NCBI GenBank assembly: GCA_024760545.1
Contig: CP060501.1
Location: 1,029,501-1,093,500, forward strand
Source: Nitrospira sp.
GTDB taxonomy: Bacteria; Nitrospirota; Nitrospiria; Nitrospirales; Nitrospiraceae
Length of the DNA: 64,000 bases
Reading direction: 5' to 3'
Positions 1-8,837 of the stretch are shown one piece after another; positions within the stretch are counted from its first letter, which is position 1, and each line of letters starts with the position of its first letter. A program made the position numbers and the translations under genes. A model generated the notes under the pieces. It did no database searches, was not told the DNA's origin, and saw nothing but the letters and a program-made list of their open reading frames with translations.

Positions 1-732
1 AAGGCAGTCGACAGCGCTGTCGATGAACCGGACGCCGGCAGCAACCCGAAAGACGAACTGAAGCGTTGGCGGAGTGAGCTTGACGCCGTGTACTCGGGCA
101 CTCCTACCGACCCGATCATGGTCAGCCTGGCCCATCATGTGAAGACCATGGGGATTCCCAAGGCGTACTTTGAAGAGTTGATCAAAGGCGTCGAGATGGA
201 TCTCTTCAACAATCGCTACGTCACGTTCGACGAGTTGTCCCTCTATTGTTACCGCGTCGCCTCCGTTGTGGGGCTCATTTGCTTGCATGTATTCGGCGTC
301 ACGTCCGCCCGCGCACAGGACTATGCGGTGGCACTCGGCATGGCCTTTCAAATGACGAATATCCTTCGTGATGTGGGTACCGATGCCGCCGATGGCCGGA
401 TTTACCTGCCGCTGGAGGACTTGCGGAAATGGAACTACCCTGAAAAGGCCATGCTGAATCGAAGCGATTCCCCGGAATTCCGGGCGTTGATGGAGTATGA
501 AGCCTCCCGAGCTCACCACTATTATAAAAGAGCCGATGCGGCCCTCATGGGTCTGCCGCCTTCCGAACGTCGGGCGCTGACGGTTGCTGAAATCATGCGC
601 GGCATATACAGCCGGATTCTGGAACAAATCGAACAGTCGAACTATCAGGTCTTCGGACCTCGGATCAGTCTCACCACGACCCAGCGGGTGGTCATCGCCT
701 TACGGATTTGGGTCCGTTCCCGGTTCTCGTGA
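1..732 (+). CDS. hpnD: Presqualene diphosphate synthase HpnD (5' end outside window)
   Basis: The reading frame is open from base 1, so the N-terminus lies left of the window and the GTG at 88 is internal. The protein is a trans-isoprenyl diphosphate synthase of the squalene/phytoene synthase family. It shows the second Asp-rich motif NILRDVGTDAADGRIYLP, which binds Mg-diphosphate, and the upstream helix with ELSLYCYRVASVVG. HpnD makes presqualene diphosphate from farnesyl diphosphate in the HpnCDE route to squalene and hopanoids. Its stop overlaps the start of hpnE, indicating translational coupling and supporting HpnD rather than a carotenoid enzyme. Confidence 0.88.
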   Translation, partial: KAVDSAVDEPDAGSNPKDELKRWRSELDAVYSGTPTDPIMVSLAHHVKTMGIPKAYFEELIKGVEMDLFNNRYVTFDELSLYCYRVASVVGLICLHVFGVTSARAQDYAVALGMAFQMTNILRDVGTDAADGRIYLPLEDLRKWNYPEKAMLNRSDSPEFRALMEYEASRAHHYYKRADAALMGLPPSERRALTVAEIMRGIYSRILEQIEQSNYQVFGPRISLTTTQRVVIALRIWVRSRFS

Positions 733-2045
733 CCGCTCCACCCTCACACACGGTGCTCATTCTCGGCGCAGGGCTGGCCGGTCTTACAACGGCGTACCAT
801 CTGCATCAACAGGGCTATCACGTGACATTGCTCGATCATCCGGACTGGCTCGATGGATTCCGGACCAATGCATCCGAAGCCGCGCCGATTCTGCTTGGAT
901 GCCACCGGGAAACCAGGCGGATTCTTGACGCCCTGGAGAAGGACCGCGCTCCGGAAGCAGACCGCACCATTCCTCTCGAATTTCGCCTGCCGGATGGGCG
1001 CGTTGTTCCCTATCAGTCCGCCCGTCTTCCCGGAGCCTTCCAATGGATGATGAGTCTCTTCAGCTTCCACGGCCTCGCCTGGCAGGATCGGTGGAGACTC
1101 TTCTCGCACGTCGAACAAATTTGGGAACAAGCACAAACGCTCCCGGCAGACCTGGAGAACCGGACCGCAGACGAGTGGTTGACGGCAACCGGGCAGAGCC
1201 CCGAAGCACGAGAGCGGATTTGGGACCCGCTCGCTCGATGGTTGACCGGCAATACGCTGGCACGTCTCTCCGCCGCAACGTTCGTCCAGTTGCTTTCAAC
1301 CGTATTTCTCAGCGACGCATCGGACGCCAGACTCACACACCTCTCCGGATCCGTCGGCCACCGGTTTATCGCACCGATGAAACAGGCACTCCAGCAAAAC
1401 AATGCGCGGATTCTTCCCCTCACACATCGGCCACACCTCCGGTTTGGGCAGAACGGAGTGAGCGATATCCGGCTTCACGACGGCGCAACGTTGCAGGCAC
1501 AATGGTACATCGTCGCGCTTTCATACCGGCATCTGCTTGCTCTTTTGCCGGATCGACTGCTGACGCGCTATGCCTACTTTGCGCAATTAACCGAACTGAA
1601 CAGCGTGAGCGAGATCGTCGTCCAACTGACATCCCGGACAACCGTCCAGTCTCCTCGATTGCTCTTGTTACCAGGCCGACCATTTCAGCAGCTCACCGGA
1701 TCATCCTTCACGACCGGCGAAATCCGTTATCGGCTGTCCGCCGTCGAAAGCCCGCTTACAGAATGGGACACCGATCAGTTAGTCGACGCAGCGATTACCG
1801 AGCTTGGCCTGTTGTTCCCCACCCTGACCAGGGAAAACCTGACATCCCAGGAGATCTTGCATGAGAGCCACGCCGCCCTGCTGCTTGCGCCTGGAGCGGC
1901 GCGGCTCAGGCCGCTTCAACAAAGCCCGATCCAGAATCTGCTCGTCACCGGTGCCTGGACCGACACCGGATGGCCCGCCGATCTGGAAAGCACTGTGGTG
2001 AGCGCCCGGCGCTGTGCGGAGATCATCGCCGGCCACACGACTTGA
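729..2045 (+). CDS. hpnE: Hydroxysqualene dehydroxylase HpnE (FAD amine oxidase family)
   Basis: The N-terminus carries a Rossmann dinucleotide-binding motif, VLILGAGLAGLTTAYHL, followed by the acidic end of the second strand (LLDHPDW), typical of FAD-dependent amine-oxidase/desaturase proteins. The C-terminus has the FAD-closing segment LLVTGAWTDTGWPADLESTVVSA. HpnE reduces hydroxysqualene to squalene. I chose GTG at 729 because it forms a GTGA overlap with the hpnD stop; an in-frame TTG at 708 would add seven residues. The protein is 438 aa, normal for the family, and is the last gene of the visible hpn operon. Confidence 0.88.
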   Translation: MTAPPSHTVLILGAGLAGLTTAYHLHQQGYHVTLLDHPDWLDGFRTNASEAAPILLGCHRETRRILDALEKDRAPEADRTIPLEFRLPDGRVVPYQSARLPGAFQWMMSLFSFHGLAWQDRWRLFSHVEQIWEQAQTLPADLENRTADEWLTATGQSPEARERIWDPLARWLTGNTLARLSAATFVQLLSTVFLSDASDARLTHLSGSVGHRFIAPMKQALQQNNARILPLTHRPHLRFGQNGVSDIRLHDGATLQAQWYIVALSYRHLLALLPDRLLTRYAYFAQLTELNSVSEIVVQLTSRTTVQSPRLLLLPGRPFQQLTGSSFTTGEIRYRLSAVESPLTEWDTDQLVDAAITELGLLFPTLTRENLTSQEILHESHAALLLAPGAARLRPLQQSPIQNLLVTGAWTDTGWPADLESTVVSARRCAEIIAGHTT

Positions 2046-2117
2046 TCACAGGGGAGTTGGATGGCACAAGGAGCCAATGATGGGAGGGATGCCTCTCTTG
2101 CAGAAACACGCTACCGA

Positions 2118-2738
2118 CTAATTCGATCCGATGTGCAAATAGCACAGATCTTCAAACCGTTCGCCGCCTCGATACGTCGCGATTACCATCCATTCCCGTC
2201 GCGTATCCGTGAGACTCACATAGGCCGCCCCATCGAGCAGGAATGGTTGAAGTGAGAAGGCTGTCGTCAAGGTGTGAGGGGCTGGAGCCTTGTCGATCCT
2301 GAGCGCAGTCAGCGGATAGGTCCCGCCGGTCCGTTCAAACTTATCACGAGTCGCCAATAAGGGACCCGTATCCTGCCAACCCGCCTGTTCAAGGACAGTA
2401 CTGTCGGCAGGAAATACATAGAGGCTGTCACTCGGCACGCTTTTCATGCAGAAAGTGGCCCTTACCACGAGATCCTCCCGCCCGTCGTTGTTCAAATCCA
2501 TGCGGGCCTTGTCGAAGCTCGAACAGCGCCGTGTCGTAGGCCCCTGGCCTTTCAACTCGACCGGCGTCCATTCCACCGTCTTCCACAGTTCGGAATCAGA
2601 GCCCGTATGCCCTCCCAGCGATGTCACCACTTTTTCACAGAACAGCCTATCCGCGAACGCCGCCAGTTCCACAGAGGCCGCGGTTGCTAGGGCTGGAATC
2701 ATGGCAATCAACGCCGTCCCCAGGCGTGCAAGGTTCAT
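2118..2738 (-). CDS. Exported hypothetical protein with FG-GAP-like Asp motif
   Basis: I do not recognise this family by name. A signal peptide is clear (MNLARLGTALIAMIPALATAA), so the product should be secreted or periplasmic. Around residues 85-95 it has RMDLNNDGREDLVV, the loop pattern of FG-GAP/VCBS calcium-binding repeats, present once only. Two cysteines near residue 33 and the C-terminus could form a disulfide. ATG at 2738 is preferred over GTG at 2744 because GGAGAG lies about 6 bases upstream of the ATG but directly abuts the GTG. It is convergent with hpnE and seems to be a single gene. Confidence 0.7.
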   Translation of the reverse strand: MNLARLGTALIAMIPALATAASVELAAFADRLFCEKVVTSLGGHTGSDSELWKTVEWTPVELKGQGPTTRRCSSFDKARMDLNNDGREDLVVRATFCMKSVPSDSLYVFPADSTVLEQAGWQDTGPLLATRDKFERTGGTYPLTALRIDKAPAPHTLTTAFSLQPFLLDGAAYVSLTDTRREWMVIATYRGGERFEDLCYLHIGSN

Positions 2739-2834
2739 CGTCACCTCTCCAACAATCTGACCACATCATCTCGATTGACATCACAGCTCGGCGTTTCTAA
2801 GATACCCCCACCAGCTGTTTCAACTTGATCACGC

Positions 2835-3491
2835 ATGACACTCACCCCTCTCCAAGAACTTGCCAAATCACTTCACGACTGCCAACGCTGTAAGCTGGCC
2901 AAGCTCGGGCGCAGCCAAGTCGTATTCGGCGTCGGTAATCCTCATGCGAGTATCATGTTTGTCGGGGAAGCGCCAGGATTCAACGAAGATCAGAAAGGCG
3001 AGCCCTTCGTGGGTGCAGCTGGAAAACTCTTGAACGACCTTCTGACCTCCGCAGGACTCTCGCGTGACCAGATCTATATCGCGAACGTCATCAAGTGCCG
3101 GCCGCCGAACAACCGCGACCCCGAACAGGATGAAGTGGAGACCTGCAAACCGTTCTTGCTGCAGCAGATTCAGTTGATCCGCCCGAAACTGGTCTGCACC
3201 TTGGGGAATTGGGCCACGCAGACGTTACTAGAACGGAAAGTCGGGATCACCAAAGTGAAAGCGCAGGCCTTCTACATGAAAGATTTCGTGATCTTTCCGC
3301 TCCTCCACCCGGCCGCCGCCCTTCATCAAGGGAATCTGCTGGTCACGCTGAAAGAAGACTTCAAGAAATTGAAAGAGTTTCTGGATCGGAACACCAAACC
3401 AGCCGAAACCACCAGCACAGCCCCTATCCCAGCCACACCAGTCTTGAATATTGAATCACCCCAGCCAGCGCAAATGGATTTGTTCGGGTAG
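2835..3491 (+). CDS. udg: Uracil-DNA glycosylase, family 4 (Fe-S type)
   Basis: Removes uracil from DNA in base-excision repair. The family-4 pattern is complete: Cys16 and Cys19 (LHDCQRCKLAK), then Cys88 (IKCRPPNNRDP) and Cys104 (ETCKPFL), which ligate a 4Fe-4S cluster. Active-site motif A is GEAPGFNED with the following GEPFVG loop, and motif B is LLHPAAALHQGN. The catalytic domain ends near residue 170, and a low-complexity tail ends in PQPAQMDLFG. That resembles a PIP-box-like QxxxLFxx clamp-binding tail (inference). The ATG has no strong Shine-Dalgarno sequence. It is flanked by convergent genes and looks monocistronic. Confidence 0.92.
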   Translation: MTLTPLQELAKSLHDCQRCKLAKLGRSQVVFGVGNPHASIMFVGEAPGFNEDQKGEPFVGAAGKLLNDLLTSAGLSRDQIYIANVIKCRPPNNRDPEQDEVETCKPFLLQQIQLIRPKLVCTLGNWATQTLLERKVGITKVKAQAFYMKDFVIFPLLHPAAALHQGNLLVTLKEDFKKLKEFLDRNTKPAETTSTAPIPATPVLNIESPQPAQMDLFG

Positions 3492-3556
3492 CAGGCTGGT
3501 GAAAAAGTTCGCCAGCTTTGTTCTCGCCTCGCTGGACGACCATTTTGACCAGCCTG
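3492..3556. repeat. Fold-back MITE-like element, copy 1
   Basis: CAGGCTGGT (3492-3500) and ACCAGCCTG (3548-3556) are perfect 9-base inverted repeats, with a nested CCAGC/GCTGG pair inside. The left part, TGAAAAAGTTCGCCAGCTTT followed by GTTCTCGCCTC, resembles the start of the element at 12366. It begins one base after the uracil glycosylase stop, so it could also act as a transcript-ending hairpin. About 85 bases with no recognisable gene follow. Confidence 0.55.
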
Positions 3557-3641
3557 AAGATGAATGCGTTGGCCTCTGGTCGCTTCTAAATTCACAGCCT
3601 TGCCGTTTCAGTTTTCCCGGCCAAACACCGAGCTGTGAGAC

Positions 3642-4097
3642 CTATGCTTTTGATTTGAGGGTCGGCGAGGAGTCTGGATCTGCGGCTTCGCCGCTTTCTT
3701 CTTCGGCAGGTTTCTCTTCTTCCGGCACGTCGAACCACTGGACCAGCATCTCGTCCCACCAGGCTTCGGTGACGTCAGTCCCTGGGTCAGTCCCTAGGAA
3801 AGCCACATCATCTTGCTTGATAGACGAACCGACGAGCTGCGGCTGGAACTTTGCTCGATTGATGACTTCCTTCGTGGCATAGCCGCCGATGATCCAAGAA
3901 TCGGGATCGGCTCGGCGAGACTTGTACGCCTTCAACCCGTGCTTGAGATACATGAAGATTTGCTGCTGAATCGGGTCCGTGACGCCGGACTGCGGGAGGC
4001 TAAGAGTTTTTTCGATTCGCTTCCGCCACTGCCGATCGTCGTAGCGCGACGTGATCAGCTGCAGCATTTTCTTTCCGAGGTCGGCATCAAGCGGCAT
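3642..4097 (-). CDS. Conserved-looking hypothetical cytoplasmic protein
   Basis: No family recognised. The 151-residue product has no signal peptide or membrane segment. It is rich in charged and aromatic residues (WRKRIEK, DPDSWIIGGYATKEVINRAKFQPQL, EAWWDEMLVQWFDVPEEE), has helical N-terminal character, and ends in an acidic, disordered-looking tail of Glu/Ala/Ser. ATG at 4097 is preferred because AGGA lies about 10 bases upstream; a TTG at 4124 would add nine residues without a ribosome site. It faces the glycosylase gene convergently. Confidence 0.6.
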   Translation of the reverse strand: MPLDADLGKKMLQLITSRYDDRQWRKRIEKTLSLPQSGVTDPIQQQIFMYLKHGLKAYKSRRADPDSWIIGGYATKEVINRAKFQPQLVGSSIKQDDVAFLGTDPGTDVTEAWWDEMLVQWFDVPEEEKPAEEESGEAADPDSSPTLKSKA

Positions 4098-4181
4098 GGC
4101 GGCGTCTTCCTGGGCTATACGCAATTCGTGAGGTTGATCAAAATGGCGAACGACTGAGTACGAGACTGGAGGGCATTTTCA

Positions 4182-4889
4182 TCAGCCGAGGTGTTGCTTA
4201 AAGAAAGTCTTTGCCCTTCCCCAGGCGTCCTTGGCTGCGTCCGGCCGATAGACGGAGGGGTCGTTATCTCGGAAGAACGCATGAGGCGCACCGGGATAGG
4301 TCTTGATCTCCCCCGCTTTCCCGTATTTCTTCAATGCCGACGCCAGTCGTTGCACGTCGGCCTTCGTAATCCAGCCGTCGTCCTCGCCGTAGAAATACAG
4401 CACCGGACAAGCCAGCTTCTGAATCGGCGTATCGGGATTGGGCACCTGGCCATAGAAGGGCACTGCCGCTTTGATGTCCGGATTGACGCAAGGCAGCATC
4501 AGCGCATAGGACCCGCCCATACAAAACCCGGTAACACCGATCTTTGTTGCATCGACTTCGGGAACTGACTTGAGATAGTCCACCGTCGCATTCAGATCGG
4601 TGAGGCCATCCTCTTGTTTGAGGGAATTCATCAGCTTTCCGGCTTCCGCGGCATCGGTGGTGAGTGGATGGCCGAGGCGCGAATAGAGGTCGGGAGCGAT
4701 TGCAACATAGCCCTCTCCTGCATATCTTCTCGCGATATCTTTCATGTGGTCTGTGAGTCCCCACCATTCTTGGACGATGATAATGGCCGGTCGCTTATCC
4801 CTGGTGTGAGGAGCCGCGACAAATGCCCGCATCGTCACCACTTTTCCACTTGGGTATTGAACGGTCGTCTCTTGGATGGATTCAGCCAT
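4182..4889 (-). CDS. Dienelactone hydrolase family protein
   Basis: An alpha/beta hydrolase of 235 aa, the usual length for dienelactone hydrolases. The nucleophile is the Cys in GVTGFCMGGSYAL (about residue 121), the acid is probably the Asp in YGEDDGWI, and the catalytic His is in GAPHAFFRD (about residue 202). The N-terminal VQEWWGLTDHMKDIARRYA matches the family signature. Such enzymes open cyclic esters, but the physiological substrate cannot be read from the sequence and no aromatic-degradation genes are nearby. No signal peptide, so cytoplasmic. Confidence 0.88.
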   Translation of the reverse strand: MAESIQETTVQYPSGKVVTMRAFVAAPHTRDKRPAIIIVQEWWGLTDHMKDIARRYAGEGYVAIAPDLYSRLGHPLTTDAAEAGKLMNSLKQEDGLTDLNATVDYLKSVPEVDATKIGVTGFCMGGSYALMLPCVNPDIKAAVPFYGQVPNPDTPIQKLACPVLYFYGEDDGWITKADVQRLASALKKYGKAGEIKTYPGAPHAFFRDNDPSVYRPDAAKDAWGRAKTFFKQHLG

Positions 4890-5018
4890 GAGTCACCTCC
4901 GCGCCTTCGCGAGTGCTGAAATTGAGTCCTGCATGCTGAGTGGTGAATTCCAAATTGGATACGTCAGCGGACGTGCGATCCTCAACTCAGGAGTCAACAC
5001 TCGGGTCTCAGCACGTGT

Positions 5019-6398
5019 TCAGTTGCCTGCCACCATCAGCTCGGAGATCTTCAGTGTCGGGCTCGCAATGCGCCCCCGGAACACGAGATCGTCCCCGATC
5101 ACTTCGATATCCTTGAACATCTGTTTCAAATTCCCGGCGATCGTGATTTCTTCAACCGGGTAGGTCAACTCCCCGTTCTCGATCCAGAACCCGCAGGCTC
5201 CCCGAGAATAATCCCCGGTCACCATATTGATTCCGAACCCGATCAACTCGGTGACATAGAGCCCGTCCTTCACTGAACCGATGATGTCCTGTGGGCTCTT
5301 TGATCCGGGGACGAGATAAAAGTTCGTCGGGCCGACGGAAGGACTTTCGCCCACGCTCCGTGACGCGTTTCCGGTCGAAGGCAGTCCCAGTTTCTTTCCG
5401 GAATAGGTATCGAGCAAGTAGCTCTTCAGCACGCCACGTTCGACAATTGTATTTTTCCGCGTAGCCAGCCCCTCGCCATCAAATGGGCGAGACCCCAGAC
5501 CGCCCACCATCCTCCCGTCATCATAGATGGTCATCAGATCGGACGCGATCGGCTGGCCCAGTTTATCGAGAAGAAACGAAGCCCGTTTGTAGAGACCATA
5601 GCCGGAAACCGCACTGCACAAGTTAGCCAGCAGGCTCCCGGCCGTATCTTGATCGAACACCACCGGCACCCGCTTCGTCGCCACCTTGCGCGCACCGAGG
5701 CGGCGAACCGCTCGTCGTGCCGCTTCTTGCCCGATCGATTCGGCCGAGGCCAGCCGCGCAAACTTACGCTGCACCTCGTACCAGGCATCCCGCTGCATGG
5801 CTCCCGTCTCGGACTCGGTCGCGATCGGAGAGACGGATAGTGAAAAGTTCGAGCTCTTGTAAGAACCGACGAACCCGTGGCTGTTCGCCAGAACTACTCG
5901 TCCTGATGACGAATCGAACTCCGCTCCTTCGGAATTCGTCACGCGGGGGTCGGCCGCGAAGGCCGCCGCTTCTCCCCGCTTGGCCCAATCGATCTGAGTT
6001 TCCGTATCGAGCACGGTCCCATCATAGAGATCGAGGCCCGGCTGGTCTGTCGCCATCTGCGCAGCCTCAGGTAAGCCCGATACGTCATCCTCAACAACGG
6101 CGCCGGCTAGGGTGCAGGTATCTGCCACGAGCCGTTCGAGAGAGTCCTGTGAGAAATTGGACGTGGACGTGGTCGCCGATCGCTTCCCAATGAACACCCG
6201 CAAGCCCAGCCGCTTCTCTCGCGCCTTGGTCAATCGATCGACGGTGCCCACCCGCACTTGGACCGAAAAGGTCTCGCCGTCGGCCACCACAATATCGGCT
6301 TCCGTTGCGCCGCACGCCTTGGCTCGAGTCAGCACATCGGCAGCGAGCTGCGCATAGCCGTTGCCTGTTTCCTTGAGATGCGAATACGTCTGGAGCAT
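5019..6398 (-). CDS. pmbA: TldE/PmbA, non-catalytic partner of the TldD protease
   Basis: Belongs to the TldD/PmbA family (VVADGETFSVQVRVGTVDRLTKAREKRLGLRVF near the N-terminus; C-terminal ENGELTYPVEEITIAGNL). It lacks the HExxxH metal motif of TldD, as expected for PmbA, which pairs with TldD to form a heteromeric metalloprotease acting on unfolded peptides and modified peptide precursors. I start it at ATG 6398 (MLQTYSHLKETGN), 17 bases after the tldD stop. The frame stays open further upstream but that part overlaps tldD and is out of family character. Together with tldD it forms a two-gene operon. Confidence 0.88.
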   Translation of the reverse strand: MLQTYSHLKETGNGYAQLAADVLTRAKACGATEADIVVADGETFSVQVRVGTVDRLTKAREKRLGLRVFIGKRSATTSTSNFSQDSLERLVADTCTLAGAVVEDDVSGLPEAAQMATDQPGLDLYDGTVLDTETQIDWAKRGEAAAFAADPRVTNSEGAEFDSSSGRVVLANSHGFVGSYKSSNFSLSVSPIATESETGAMQRDAWYEVQRKFARLASAESIGQEAARRAVRRLGARKVATKRVPVVFDQDTAGSLLANLCSAVSGYGLYKRASFLLDKLGQPIASDLMTIYDDGRMVGGLGSRPFDGEGLATRKNTIVERGVLKSYLLDTYSGKKLGLPSTGNASRSVGESPSVGPTNFYLVPGSKSPQDIIGSVKDGLYVTELIGFGINMVTGDYSRGACGFWIENGELTYPVEEITIAGNLKQMFKDIEVIGDDLVFRGRIASPTLKISELMVAGN

Positions 6399-6415
6399 GG
6401 TCTTATGACGCCTTC

Positions 6416-7846
6416 CTATCCCTGGGTCCCGCCGACTGTAATTTCCTCGATCTTGATGGTCGGTAACCCGACTCCGACCGGCACCGACTGGCCGTCTTTG
6501 CCGCACGTTCCGATTCCATTGTCGAGTTTCAGATCGTGTCCCACCATCGATACCTTGGTGAGGATCTCCGGCCCATTCCCAATCAACGTCGCTCCCTTCA
6601 CCGGCTTGGTGATACGGCCGTCCTCGATGAGATATGCTTCGCTCGCAGAAAACACGAATTTCCCGTTGGTGATATCGACCTGTCCCCCTCCGAAGGAGAC
6701 GGCATAGAGCCCTTTCTTGACCGACCGGATGATATCTTGAGGATCCGACTCGCCGGCCAGCATGAAAGTATTCGTCATTCGGGGAAGCACCACGCTTTGA
6801 TAACTCTCCCGCCGGCCGTTCCCAGTCAGGGGTATCCCCATGAGACGTGCGTTCAGCTTGTCGGTGATATACCGACGAAGGATGCCCTTTTCAATGAGCG
6901 TCGTGCAGCTGGTCGGCGTTCCTTCATCATCCATATTCAACGAGCCGCGGCGGAACGGGAGCGTCCCATCATCGACGATGGTACACACGTCCGACGCCAC
7001 GCGCTTTCCGATCAAGCTTGAAAAGGCCGACGTTTTCTTGCGGTTGAAGTCGGCTTCCAATCCATGCCCGATCGCCTCGTGCAAGAGGATCCCGGGCCAC
7101 CCTCCGGCGAGCACGACGGGCATCACTCCGGCGGGAGCGTCGACGGCGGAAAGATTTAGGATCGCCTCTCTCGCGGCCTCTCGGGCATAGCTTAAATGGC
7201 GGTTGTCTTCTCGGTAATATTCGAACCCAACCCGGCCTCCCCCACCGAAACTTCCGACTTGGCGATTCTCATGATCTTCAGCGATGCAGGTGATCTGGAG
7301 GCGTGACAACGGCTGGATATCGCCGACTAAGGTCCCATCAGATGTCGCAACGGCCACCACCTTATATTCCGTGTTGAACGATGCCATCACGTTCTTAATA
7401 CGGGGGTCATACCGCCGAGCCTCAGCATCGATTTCATTCAACAGCGCCACACGATCAGCGGTCGCCACTTCGGCCGTCGCTCGCTCGATCGGATACAGGT
7501 CTCTCGTCGGTCGTCGCTGTGTGGGGACCGGAACGGGGGACTCTCCCTTCGGTGAATTGGCGATGTAGCGGGCGGTGTCGGCCGCAATCTCCAAATCCTT
7601 CTTCGTCAATTCGTCCGAGTACGCGAACCCGGTCTTTTCGCCTGCAGTCGCCCGGACCCCGACTCCTTGGGAGACACTCTTGGCGGCGCGTTTGACGATG
7701 CCTTCCTCCATGGAAACCGACTCCGACGTGCGGGACTCGAAATAGAGATCTGCATAATCAACATCCCGCACCTTCAACCGGTCGAGTGCATGCTGGGCTT
7801 CAAGTTCGGTGACACCAAAGTTTGTCAATTGGACCGGCTCGGGCAT
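6416..7846 (-). CDS. tldD: Metalloprotease TldD
   Basis: Catalytic subunit of the TldD-TldE protease. The zinc motif HExxxH is visible as LLHEAIGHGLEAD near residue 255. The C-terminal block with the GGGQVD and ENG-like segment (YLIEDGRITKPVKGATLIGNG) is characteristic. The ATG at 7846 has GAGGAAG about 8 bases upstream and gives MPEPVQLTNFGV; upstream in-frame codons up to 7939 look non-coding. It is transcribed away from uppS, and the two share the 200-base intergenic region that carries the uppS promoter. Confidence 0.92.
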   Translation of the reverse strand: MPEPVQLTNFGVTELEAQHALDRLKVRDVDYADLYFESRTSESVSMEEGIVKRAAKSVSQGVGVRATAGEKTGFAYSDELTKKDLEIAADTARYIANSPKGESPVPVPTQRRPTRDLYPIERATAEVATADRVALLNEIDAEARRYDPRIKNVMASFNTEYKVVAVATSDGTLVGDIQPLSRLQITCIAEDHENRQVGSFGGGGRVGFEYYREDNRHLSYAREAAREAILNLSAVDAPAGVMPVVLAGGWPGILLHEAIGHGLEADFNRKKTSAFSSLIGKRVASDVCTIVDDGTLPFRRGSLNMDDEGTPTSCTTLIEKGILRRYITDKLNARLMGIPLTGNGRRESYQSVVLPRMTNTFMLAGESDPQDIIRSVKKGLYAVSFGGGQVDITNGKFVFSASEAYLIEDGRITKPVKGATLIGNGPEILTKVSMVGHDLKLDNGIGTCGKDGQSVPVGVGLPTIKIEEITVGGTQG

Positions 7847-7964
7847 GGTAAGGCTTCCTCTCCGTTTCTGTCGGCTGCTGGCCGAGTATAGCCCAATCAT
7901 TTCCGCAGTCGCAATGCGATGATTCCTCACACCACGCATTTCTAAGTAGTTACCGAGTTATCGT

Positions 7965-7993
7965 TTGACATTCCATACCCCCACCAGTAGACT
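7965..7993 (+). promoter_or_regulatory. Sigma-70-type promoter for uppS operon
   Basis: A perfect -35 TTGACA at 7965-7970 is followed after exactly 17 bases by TAGACT at 7988-7993, a good -10 hexamer. The expected transcription start is about 45 bases before the uppS ATG. It probably drives the uppS-cdsA-dxr block. Confidence 0.7.
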
Positions 7994-8046
7994 TTGGCCA
8001 CCGCAGTTCCTCTCACTTTGGACATGAGGCGCTTGCGCAAAACTCT

Positions 8047-8832
8047 ATGGCACACCAGCCGTCCTCAAGCCTCGCCCACCTCTCTGAAAGTGAGCTGACC
8101 GCCAAGTTGGAGCCCGAACTCCTCCCGAAACATGTAGCGGTGATCATGGACGGCAACGGGCGTTGGGCGGAGCTTCGCGGTCTCCCTCGCATCGCCGGCC
8201 ATCGGGAAGGTATCAACTCCGTGAGGGAGATGATTACTCTGTGTCTGGAGCTCGGCATCCATGCCCTCACCATCTATGCGTTTTCGCAGGAAAATTGGAA
8301 CCGCCCAACGCAAGAAATCAACGCGCTGATGGGTCTCTTGGAACATTACCTTTCTACCGAACGTGCCAGTCTGATCGAGCAGGGTGTTCGCTTCCGCGCC
8401 ATCGGCCGCCACGATCTTCTTCCTTCATCGGCCCAACACTGGGTTCGCACGACCGAGAAGGAGACCTCACATCTTGACAAATTGATCCTCACCGTAGCTC
8501 TCAGCTACGGAGGGCGAGCTGAGATCGTCGATGCGGTGAAGGCATTGATCGAGGACGTCCAGGCCGGGACCGTACAACCGAGCATGGTCGATGAAACCAC
8601 GATCCAACAGTACCTGTACACTCATCCGCTCTCGGACCCTGATTTACTCATTCGGACGAGCGGAGAAACCAGGATCAGCAATTTTCTCTTATGGCAACTG
8701 GCCTACACGGAACTGTGCTTCACCCCGACCTTGTGGCCGGATTTTCGACGACGGGAGTTTCTGCTGGCGCTGATCGAATATCAAAGACGTGAACGTCGCT
8801 TTGGCCGAGTCCTAAGCACCGTGTCATCCTAA
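8047..8832 (+). CDS. uppS: Undecaprenyl diphosphate synthase (isoprenyl transferase)
   Basis: Cis-prenyltransferase that condenses isopentenyl diphosphate onto farnesyl diphosphate to make the C55 carrier for peptidoglycan. The first conserved block HVAVIMDGNGRWAELRG contains catalytic Asp35, followed by GHREGINSVREM, YAFSQENWNRP and the C-terminal DPDLLIRTSGETRISNFLLWQLAYTEL. Length (261 aa) is normal. It heads a row of co-directional genes: cdsA follows 5 bases later, then dxr, which supplies the isoprenoid precursors. Confidence 0.95.
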   Translation: MAHQPSSSLAHLSESELTAKLEPELLPKHVAVIMDGNGRWAELRGLPRIAGHREGINSVREMITLCLELGIHALTIYAFSQENWNRPTQEINALMGLLEHYLSTERASLIEQGVRFRAIGRHDLLPSSAQHWVRTTEKETSHLDKLILTVALSYGGRAEIVDAVKALIEDVQAGTVQPSMVDETTIQQYLYTHPLSDPDLLIRTSGETRISNFLLWQLAYTELCFTPTLWPDFRRREFLLALIEYQRRERRFGRVLSTVSS

Positions 8833-8837
8833 TCCTT

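Noticed and set aside
1043-1864. 273-codon plus-strand frame inside hpnE
   Set aside because: Overlaps hpnE fully in another frame; the translation is Arg/Pro-rich and unlike a folded protein.
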